Source of the DNA: Chenopodium formosanum
Taxonomy: Eukaryota > Streptophyta > Magnoliopsida > Caryophyllales > Amaranthaceae
Assembly: GCA_024500155.1 (NCBI GenBank)
Contig: CM044862.1
Location: 28,795,501 to 28,859,500, forward strand
Reading direction: 5' to 3'
Length of the DNA: 64,000 nucleotides
Shown here: piece by piece, positions 47,165 through 55,997 of the stretch
Numbering within the stretch: the stretch's first letter is position 1
Layout: every line of letters starts with the position of its first letter
Program-made: the position numbers and the translations under genes
The notes under the pieces: model-generated
What the model saw: only the letters and a program-made list of their open reading frames with translations
Databases searched by the model: none
Told to the model about the DNA's origin: nothing

Positions 47165-49072
47165 TGTAGGGAATAATTTCAAGCCATTAAAATCCCACTA
47201 GTTTGAACCCCACTGTGATCATACACTAAAGTACGGTGGCGTCCAAAAGGGAAGAAGATAGAGCAAAAGAGTCGCCAACAAGTTTTTAAGGAACTTGTAA
47301 ACCGTTCACAGGATGAAGGTTACACCCCTTAACGATCCAAGAGATCGTCAACTCCATAAGGTCATGAACCAAATAAGGGTTCGGGGATGATGGTACAAAT
47401 CCAACCTAAAAGAGATTGAACCTGCCCTAATAATAGGCCTCTACTTTATTTTGATCGTATTCATGTGCGCTTTTTAATTAACATGCAACCATTAGGATTA
47501 ACCCTAAACCTGTTTAATCTATGTTGGTTGAATATAATGCACACACAAACTATTATTGGCGATCACTTGAATTATAATCACAATTAACCCTAACAAGATT
47601 ATTAAATATCTTATTAAGCGTGATGACAAGTACAAAATTCCCTTTAACATGCATAAAAGGTGTGATCAAGAAATAAATAATAAGCATCAAGCAACATAAC
47701 AAATTAATTATGATAATAATGTTAATCATGTTAAAGCATAGCAAGATCCTAGACATGATACTAACAAGATTAATAACAAACCCTAGCATGTCACTAAGCA
47801 ATAAAAATCAAATCTTTAACCCTAACATGATACTAACAATCATAAATATTAGGAAGAACATAGGAAGCATCGCAGGAATCATATTTAATATTAAAGTTAC
47901 GCTAGACATGATACTAGGAATATCATAATAATGATACAAACATGATTTCTACATCAGAATAACAATAAATCAATTAAAGTACTTACTTTGATGCCTCGTA
48001 CCTCTTTCTAATAACAAAATACACACGTTAGTAACTTCAAGGAAAAATAATACTCAAAGCAATTAAATTAAATAATTGAAAGAGAGATTTGGGACCAAAC
48101 CCTCTGAAATTAAACCTTTCCGTCTAGGGCGAAGGCAACCTCAAATATGGCTAGGTATTTCTAGATCTTGTGAATGCGGAATTTTTTATAAAAACAAAGT
48201 AAGAAAGAGATGAATGAATTAAAGAATGCTAAAGAATTAATGATTGTTGATTAAAGCTTGCGAATGAAGAGAATTGGTGAGAATTGGTGAATGAAAACGG
48301 AGTTTTTGATACGATTTTTATAGAGAAAATCAGCCAAAAAAGATAATTTAACAAAACAGAGTCCGACGCTCAGAAAACAAGGTTGGCGCCAACCCTGGCT
48401 AGCTGGCGCCAGGCCCCAGTGGCTAGCGCCAGGCGCCAATGGCTAGCGCCTAGCGCCAAGCCTGGTTCCAGGCGCCAAGGCCTGGGGTTGGACGCCAGTC
48501 TTGATTCTAACGCGTTTTCAAAAATCCGATAAGATTACCGTACTGGAGGATAAAATAATATAATTCCTTCGAAAATGCTATTTGATTTTGATTAAAACTC
48601 TGAAAAGTCAACAAAGTCAACTTATCAATGATAATTTAATTAGGAATGAAAAGAACCTTCTAGAAGATTCTAGAAGAGTAAAACCATTCCTAATTGCATT
48701 AGGAATGATAAATCATATTAGCCCCTCCCCTAGATCATTGGGCCGCACATAAAGCTCAAACCGGGCCCAGTTTAGTAAATTGGCCATAACTTCCTCAATA
48801 TTCATCGGAATTGGGCTTATAATATATCATTGGAAAGGTCTTTTCAAGCCCCATCCAAATACACTACTATTGGACCCATATCATGGACCAACTTAACTGG
48901 ATTGGCTATTTTCTTAAAAATAAAGTTTTAAAAAACAGAGAGAAGAGAAAAGAAATAAATACTTTCCGCAACACTAGACCTTTCCACACTTTCGTTTCAT
49001 TCGATTATGATTTGACGTGAAAGGTACTTATCATTGGGTTTGGTTTTGGGGAGACACAAATGGGTGTCTACA
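47165..49072 (-). repeat. E6 3' LTR (1908 bp)
   Basis: It belongs to the E4/E5 family, inverted. The outer tip carries the AGACAC/GTGTCT inverted repeat (49052-49069). The GGCGCC cluster is at 48370-48505 and the TATA (minus TATAAAAA) at 48315-48322, preceded on the minus strand by TGATTTTCTC. The polypurine complement GAAGCCCCCACTTT follows at 49073-49086. Confidence 0.92.
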
Positions 49073-50104
49073 GAAGCCCCCACTTTGACTCAGTTTGGAG
49101 AAACGCAAGTTTCGAAAACAAAGTCAAAGTATCGATAGGGACGAAGAATGATTCAGAACGTTCGGCGATCCTAAATCACTCTTGTAACGCCGATACCTGC
49201 AAAACTAGCATTAGTTAAACAGACAAAAGAGTTAAGAAACGTGTATCTTGCACCGTCGAGCACACGTCTCTGAAAGTAACCGATTTGTTTTGATGACCTT
49301 CTGCAAGCTAGAGAATGCCATCCCGCTTGAAAACCGCTACGCCTGTAACTGCTTCCAAATTAGAAGATTGCTTCGCCTGAAACGATCCTCCTCGCAATGA
49401 TAATATTCCGCGTCCAAGGGAACATTATCAAAGATTACTTCTCTTGAAACAATCATCATCCGCATTGATAATATTCCACATCCTAGGGAATACCATCGAA
49501 GATTATTTCTCTTGAAATAATCCTCATCCGCATTGATAATATTCCACCTCCTAGGGAACATTATCGAAGATTATTTCTCTTGAAATAATCCTCATCCGCA
49601 TTGATAATATTCCACATCCTAGGGAACATTATCGAAGATTATTTCTCTTGAAACAATCTCCAATTGTTTGTGACAACTCTCCCCAAGCTAGAAAATGATG
49701 TCGAAGATATCTTCTCTTGAAGTCTTCCACATTCTATGCGATAATTTTCCGAAGGAAATTACCGAAGATCCACGCCTGTCGATCTTTAAAAGTTTGCCTG
49801 AACTTTGCCTCCGCTATGCCTGTACGTCGGCGCTCTTTTGCTTCGAACCTGTATGTCGGTGCCTTTTGTTCTTGAACCTATATGTCGGTGCCTTTTGCTA
49901 ATGAGCCAATGCTTAGGCGCTTCAAGCTAAGTGAGACGATCTCTTATCAGGTCGATCACTTTATGTAATCAAGCCGATTAATTAATCATGTCAAATTGCT
50001 TAGAGGGGTAACTAGCGTACCAAGGAACCCAAAAATATGTTGTAGAAGGCTAGCACAACCTCAGCAGGTGGCTGGATACTTTCGCGTCACTGAAAATCCA
50101 TCAG
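49073..50104 (-). other. E6 3' internal non-coding region with 68-bp tandem array
   Basis: It matches, inverted, the E4 stretch 25650-27166. The array 49393-49680 has just over four copies with starts at 49393, 49461, 49529 and 49597, exactly 68 bases apart. The unit includes CGCATTGATAATATTCCAC and GGGAA(C/T)A. No gene is supported. The words TATGTCGG and TTCGAACC repeat at 49810-49890. Confidence 0.75.
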
Positions 50105-50195
50105 CGCCAGCCATTTGGTGTTAGCGCCAGGCGCGAAGCCCAGATTGTAACGCCGATTCCTAGGGACTGGCGCCAGCATGTGATTTTCTTTAAAT
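50105..50195 (+). promoter_or_regulatory. E6 internal promoter module ahead of PMD gene
   Basis: GGCGCC-like words (AGCGCCAGCC, TAGCGCCAGGCGCG, AACGCCG, CTGGCGCCAGC) are followed by TGATTTTCTTTAAAT at 50181-50195. The LTR promoter reads TGATTTTCTTTATAAAT at the same place in E5 (34562-34578). The module faces the antisense gene, not gag-pol. Promoter activity is inferred. Confidence 0.55.
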
Positions 50196-50814
50196 GCCCG
50201 TTTCCTCTTCCTTTGCTGCTCTATTCGTCGCGAAATTGCTCGAAAGAAGTCCGAAACTTAATTGCTCATTGCTTGCTCGTTTATCAACCGAATTCGCTCA
50301 AATTTGTTGCAAATCAAAGCTCTTCTTATCTATTTTCCCGATCTATGTAAGTTTTCCTCAAACTCACACCAGTTTTTATGAATTCTTGGCATGAATATTC
50401 ACGAATTTCATTAAAATTCAAATTCTATGATGCTAAATTTGCTTTGTTTGTCAAGTTTTATGCCATGAAATTGCTTGTTTATGTTTATATATTACCTTGG
50501 GAGTAATTTGAGACTTGTTTGACTCAATTTGGTGAAGAAATGAGCAATATGCCATTGTTGGACCTCTTAAGGTCGTGAAGAACAATGTGGTTTGTTCTTG
50601 ACAATTTTGCTAGCAATTCTTGTTCAATTTGTCACAATAATCACTATAGTGTTGCAAAAAATTGTTTGATTGCTTAAAAAATGTTGTCATGCTCAATTTG
50701 AATTTTACTCTGTTTTAGTACTACGTACTGTGTTTTTGCAAAAATAGTACATGCGGCTAGGCGAACCTTAGATACTATAGAACCTTAATTTATGATGATT
50801 CTGCACAATGTAGC

Positions 50815-53153
50815 ATGGCTAGACAACGAGGCTCGGGTTCACGGTCCCGAAAGACTAGACGGGAGCATGAGCCCGTGGAGGATGACGACACGCCGTCTAC
50901 TTCGCTTGGTCGGCTTCTTGAGTGGGACGAGCAGACCCTGTTCTTTGCCCCTGTCCACCACATTTCTGAGAGGGTGAGACGGGGTACTGAGCCCGGGAGG
51001 ACACGGCATCACGGCTCTGGCTGTGACGGTCTAGGCGACTTGTATAGGATGCACATCGCCAGGGACCTCGAGACGAGACTTCTATGGGAGTCCTGCGGGC
51101 TAGTTACTCTGTTTGAGACCTCCGAGGCTATGGTCGCCTCCAGCGGGGGTCATCACGTAGTGCACGCTTTGGTGGAGTTCTTCTAGGACACCACCAACAC
51201 CTTCTATTTTCCTTGGGGCGAGATGATGGTCTTCCCTACAGACTTCATTCTCATCATAGGACTGGAGTTCACTTCTGTGCCACTGCCGTTCGACGGTGGG
51301 ATCGACGTCTTTTCTTCAGAGGTCGAGGAGTTGTTGGGGCCTATTGCTATTCGGGCCCGAGCTGAGGTCGAGACGACTCAGTTCATTGCTAGAGGGATTC
51401 ACCGCTCGACGCTGGCAGTGTCTTTTGATGACGATGCGACCACCTGAGAGCAGCGGGTGTGCATCTTTGTGCTGATGTTGTTGTCAGGGACATTCTCCCT
51501 TGACAAGGGTAGTAGGGTATTGCTTTACTACCTCCTTTCTGTCCGTGATCTCCAGCGGATCGGGACGTATGACTGGGCCAGCTTGGCCTATGCTGATATT
51601 GTTCGTGCGCTGAGGGACTCGTGTCGTCATCAGTCCTTTAGGACGAACGTTGCTTTGTCTGCTTTTTAGAAGTTCGTAGAGGTAAACATTAATCCCTATA
51701 AAGTTTATCCCTACATATTAGTTAGCATTTATTCACACTTCTAACTCTTTGTAGATCTGGTTCTATGAGCACTTTCCTTCTGTTGCGCTGGCGAGACCAT
51801 CGCCGAGGGGATTTCCGGTGAGCGCCTCTTGGGGCGGCCACCACCTGGACATGTCTACTGCACCTGTCCGGAGCTGGATCATCTCGGTATGACTTTTAAT
51901 GTTTATGTTTCTCTTCTGCGGTGCTTTAGATATATTCTTGCGTGATTGATGCTTTTTATAAGGACCTAAGGTGGTATACCGACTGTGGGGCGGTTGGAAA
52001 GTCCCTAGATTAGCCGCACATTACTCTGTTGAGCGTCGCTATTTTCTGGGGACCTATGGAGCGGTCGTGTACTTAGGAGAGAGAGTCACTAGACAGCAAT
52101 CTTCTGATGTCTTCGTTGTTCCTGCTCCCCCGCCACGTCACATGTTCGACGAGGCACGGTTGTCGAGCATGGCTGAGGGAGCTGGTACCCTTTGGCGGTC
52201 CCATGTGATCCTCGGGCGGTGTTACGCTGAGGAGCTACTACCTTTATTAGCTCCAGCCCCTGTACCGGCTGAGGATGTGAGGGTAAGATTCTTAGCTTTT
52301 TATTTTTCGCTAAGTAGCCCCCAAGTAATACTATTTTTTCTGTTTTATCAGGATGGTCCTGCTGAGTTTGTGCCGCCCCGTATGTCCATTCACTACCAGG
52401 GGATATACGGGCCGATCGAGGAGATGATTTCTCCGGCTCTCGAGGGCGAGCGCTTCGTAGAGCGGTCGATTCCTTGCCACCAGACTAGTGTAAGCCTAGT
52501 TTTAATTCAGAATTTTTTGTGTTCATTTATCATGCATTTTCACCGACTTATTTTTCTGACAGTTTTCACGGGAGGTGGTTTCGGTCATGGCACGATGCAT
52601 AGATGCCTTTCGGAGCCAGCTCGTTCGGATGAGAAACGCGGCCACCAATCGTCGAGATGACATTGTCCGAGAGGTAACCTTTCTTCACTCATTATTTCTT
52701 CATTATGGCTTCAGTTTTACCTTGTTTCTGATTTAATTCTTTTTGCAGGGCTAGCCTATCGCTTCTCACACCCGTACGAGACCTGAGGGGCGGAGAGATC
52801 CGGCGAGGTCTAACTCGAGACGTCGTCGTACTTCGTCAGAGGGTAGAGGCGGTCGCTCTGAGGCTGCTCGAGCCGACGTTGCTGAGGGCTCGGGATCTTC
52901 TTCTGAGGGTGCTCCTGCTGCACCGGTAGGAGAGGCTACCTCGGCTTTCAGAGGTGGTGGGATGTACGAGGTCGGCTTGTCATCGCAGCAGCCTCCGGGA
53001 TCTCAGCCTCAGGTTGATCCTGGCTGGAGCGGTTCTATCTTGAGTCTCCCTCCTCCTACGGAGACTGGAGCTGGTGCTGAAGCTGGAGGAGAGGTGACTC
53101 CTCGTAAGGCGCTGTTTTATGGCATGATGGGCCTACGTCCTCCGGCGCCGTAG
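50815..53153 (+). pseudogene. E6 antisense PMD-like gene with introns
   Basis: A plant-mobile-domain-like protein (aminotransferase-like/MAIN family) is encoded in about six exons: 50815-51681, 51755-51886, 51963-52282, 52352-52489, 52563-52673, 52749-53153. Introns are 67-76 bases with GT...AG ends, mostly between codons; exon 2 to 3 does not join in frame. A 5' UTR intron is likely (GTAAGT at 50347 to TAG at 50813). Recognisable parts: HIARDLETRLLWESCGLVTL, TNTFYFPWGEMMVFPTDFIL, YRLWGGWKVPRLAAHYSVER, FVPPRMSIHYQGIYGPIEEM, then a basic, Ser/Gly/Pro-rich tail. Stops at 51184, 51445, 51667 and 52752 kill this copy; three are TAG and one TGA. PMD proteins act in plant gene silencing and are known from transposons; the function in this element is unknown. 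Confidence 0.75.
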
Positions 53154-53607
53154 TCTGTTTCAGTATATATATTTTATTTTGACTTTTTATAGAACTTTGC
53201 GTTTGACTCATTATTTAGAAGCATTTTGTATTTTTATGTTATCATAAGTTTATTTGATTGCTTATTATTATGTTAGTGTATGTTAGTGTGTGAAAAAGAA
53301 GTGTGATAACAATTTTTGCGCAAAAATTCCGTCACTTTTATTATTGATGGAGGATATTATCCAACTCTCTCCCCTAAAAAGAAAAAATAAAAAAGAAAAC
53401 GGAAAAATGCCGGTTTTTTTTTTGAAAATTAAAATAAAGTAAAAAAAAAGAATAATATAAATTAAAAATAATTTCTATATTTAATTAATTAAGAAAAAAG
53501 ATAGAAAAGATATTTAGGAAAATTAAACGGGGCCATAAAGTCATTAACCGACTCAAGTTTAATATAAAAAACGCAAACTGAGCATGCGCGACTGTCATGG
53601 TGACTTG
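53154..53607 (+). other. E6 spacer between antisense genes
   Basis: The 3' flank of the PMD gene is T-rich (TATATATATTTTATTTTGAC at 53165-53184) and then A-rich (53380-53560). No coding sequence or clear repeat was seen. Confidence 0.6.
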
Positions 53608-53768
53608 GCGCCAGCTGGCGCCACACTATGGCGCGTGGCGCCAGGCGCTACACTTAGTGTGTGGCGCAAAGCTCTGGAGGGTGGCGCCAATGTCAGGGCC
53701 TTGACGCCAATTGACGCTGACTCCGTATTTCATTCAGATTAAAATTCTTTGCAATTTGTTTATAAATA
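53608..53768 (+). promoter_or_regulatory. E6 internal promoter module ahead of second antisense gene
   Basis: TGGCGCCA-type words are dense at 53608-53722 (TTGGCGCCAGC, TGGCGCCACAC, GTGGCGCCAGGCGC, GTGGCGCCAAT, TTGACGCCAATTGACGC). A clear TATA box, TTTATAAATAGCCCC, has its TATAAATA at 53761-53768. The gene start follows 76 bases later. This is the best-formed of the internal modules. Confidence 0.65.
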
Positions 53769-53843
53769 GCCCCCTGCTCAGCCGATTCTTCTCATATTTC
53801 CAGCGAAAAAAATTTATTCTCTTTTTTAGAAAAAATAATAATC

Positions 53844-55308
53844 ATGTCTTTAGCCACTAAAACCTTCACCGAATACACTCATTAATGGTGTCGATCTCTT
53901 AATGCTAGAGACAAAAAAGAATTATATTTATTTCACTTGGGGGGAATTTATGGCATCAAAGGGGTAGATCTAGAACTAGACTTCATGCATACCGCTTTAG
54001 AATTTTGGAATATTGATACGCATTGTTTCAGAATAGGGTATGATGAGATTAGCCCTTTGCCAGAGGAATTTGGTGCTATCTTAGGCTTCCCTGCAATAGA
54101 CCTGGTAGTAATCCCTAGAGTAGATGCATACTACTATAAGGATTTTGAGCGCTTCTTTAATTTAAAAGAAAGGGATTTGTCAAAAATAGTAGATGGCAAT
54201 ATAGTTAATTTGAAAGAATTTGCACGCTATTATTTTGATAAACCTCTTTCTGAATCCTTTCATATATATAGAAGAAGGGCGTTTTTATTTTGCATGCTCA
54301 ATCAATTTTTTCTTAGTAGTGGTAAAAACAATGATGGTCAATCAATTATCACCACTGTACTAGAACAAATTGAATCAGGGAGGAATCCAATGCCATTAAT
54401 AGTTGGAGAGACCATGATTAGTCTCGATGAATTGAAAAGGGACCTAAAGCGCCTTTTCGCGGTTCTCCAATTTTATTACAGGTAGAAAAATAACATTTTT
54501 AATTATAGGAATCAAAAATATATTTTTGTATTGTAATAATAATTTTATTTGCATTGCAATTTTTTACAGATGTGGCTAATGGAGAGGTTAGACTTAATTA
54601 ACCCTCCGGATGACATTGAAAAATATACTCCCAATTGCTTCCTGAGAAGAAAGAAGCGCATCCCTAAGATTGGGCGCCATGGGTGGAGAAAATTATTTGA
54701 ATCATTTGATTTTGCTATCAAGTGGGTCATCCCATGGTTGAAAATATAAAGGATGGTTGGTGTTAACATATTATTATCCCTGCAGGGTAAAGAGACAATA
54801 CGACTTACTTCAAAATATTCCTTCCGGGGATCTTCGTCCTCCCTATGAGTACCCTGTATCTCAAGAAGTAGATAGATTCGACGCTTACTGAAGCGCTAGA
54901 CCTTTATGGGAAGTGATTACCCAAAAGGTTCGCCCTTCTTTACCTAATGATGTAAAGAAGTGGCTGCTGAAGAGATCTTCGATTGATTAGGGTAGAACCG
55001 ATGTGAAGAATCGTCTAAGTGGCTGGGTGATACCTGCCAAAGAACTCTTAGGTGCAAGAACTGAATTCAAAACACCAAAAATGCCTAGGAAGAAAAATAC
55101 TACTAGAGACAAAGGAAAAAGGAAAGCTAACACCACAGACAAAAAGACTTGGGTGGAAAAGAAGCATGGAGTGCTAGCTGAAGGGGAGACAATCTATTCA
55201 AAAATTGAATGTTGGTCCTCTAAAGGATGCCTACTAGCTAAAGTAATGGATGAAGAGCAGGAAGCAGAAAAGAATTGGAAAAGAGCTAAAAAGGAAAAGA
55301 AAGATTAA
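53844..55308 (+). pseudogene. E6 second antisense gene, PMD/DUF7745-like
   Basis: The start is taken at the ATG at 53844, 76 bases after the TATA box; a TAA at 53883-53885 follows early, then the frame is open to about 54481. Conserved core: ALEFWNIDTHCFRIGYDEIS, PLPEEFGAILGFPAIDLVVI, YYYKDFERFFNLKERDL, which recalls extra ORFs of Ogre/Tat elements distantly related to the plant mobile domain. Further exons begin near 54570 (WLMERLDLINPPDDIEKYTP) and 54786 (RQYDLLQNIPSGDLRPPYEY), joined by introns ending TTTTTTACAG and TCCCTGCAG; the exact donors are unclear. Stops lie near 54890 and 54988. The C-terminus is Lys-rich, ending KRAKKEKKD. E0 has a homologue at 11125-11425. Function unknown. Confidence 0.65.
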
Positions 55309-55997
55309 AAGCATTGCTTAGCTTTGGATTTATTAGACTTAGATTGATATTTTTATTTAAAGTTAATTTATTTCAGCCTTATTTAAATTCCATCAATAAT
55401 GTAATTTTATTTTATTAATGAAATTTCAGCTTTCAATTAAATTGTTTACTTTAAATTTATTTTAAAAAAGCAATGAAAATCAAAAAAAATTAATTTTCCA
55501 AAAGTTCTTCGAGTACGGAAGTCGAAAATTTTCCGAAAAACACCGAAATTTGCCCAGATTTTATTTCCAAATTGGCGCCAGTAATTGGGGTTTGGCGCCA
55601 GCTATTGAGGTCTGGCACCAGCTATTGAGGTCTGGCGCCAGCTATTGAGGTCTGCGCCAGGCGTCAATACCATCGGTTGGCGCTGATGGCCTCTGGTTGG
55701 CGCCAGGCTCTACTTTGCGACGCCAATAATTTGCCGATTTTCTGTTGACTTTTTAATTGATTCTAGAATGCGGAGATGTCAAAAAATAAAGTGGCCGCAC
55801 CCGTAAAGGGTTGCCTACGCATCCTTTCCTAAGGAATCAGGCCGAACGTAGCTCTCTTAAGTATCCTACTCAAGTAATTATGGGTAGTATTTCTTAAGTT
55901 GGTCAAGATTGGTCATGTTTGAGAATTCATTGCCATCCATATCAGTTAGTTTTGATGCACCACCTGACAGGATTGTTTTGACAATGTAGGGGCCAGA
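55309..55997 (-). other. E6 region between antisense genes and integrase: GGCGCC tandem and hairpin motif
   Basis: From 55309 to 55570 lies an AT-rich 3' flank of the antisense gene (AATAATG, TTAATGAAATTT). From 55573 to 55732 is a GGCGCC array whose core is three to four copies of a 20-bp unit, TGGCGCCAGCTATTGAGGTC. From 55853 to 55792 (minus) is the conserved motif with GCCTGATTCC...GGATGCGTAGGC and GTGCGGCCAC, matching E4 24586-24646. From 55997 to about 55890 the minus strand still encodes the integrase tail after a stop codon. Confidence 0.7.

Noticed and set aside
50815..53153. PMD-like gene as an ordinary host gene between elements
   Set aside because: It lies between E6 integrase and its 3' LTR, next to an E6-type promoter module, and a similar pair exists in E0; cargo of the element is more likely, though one-off capture is not fully excluded.
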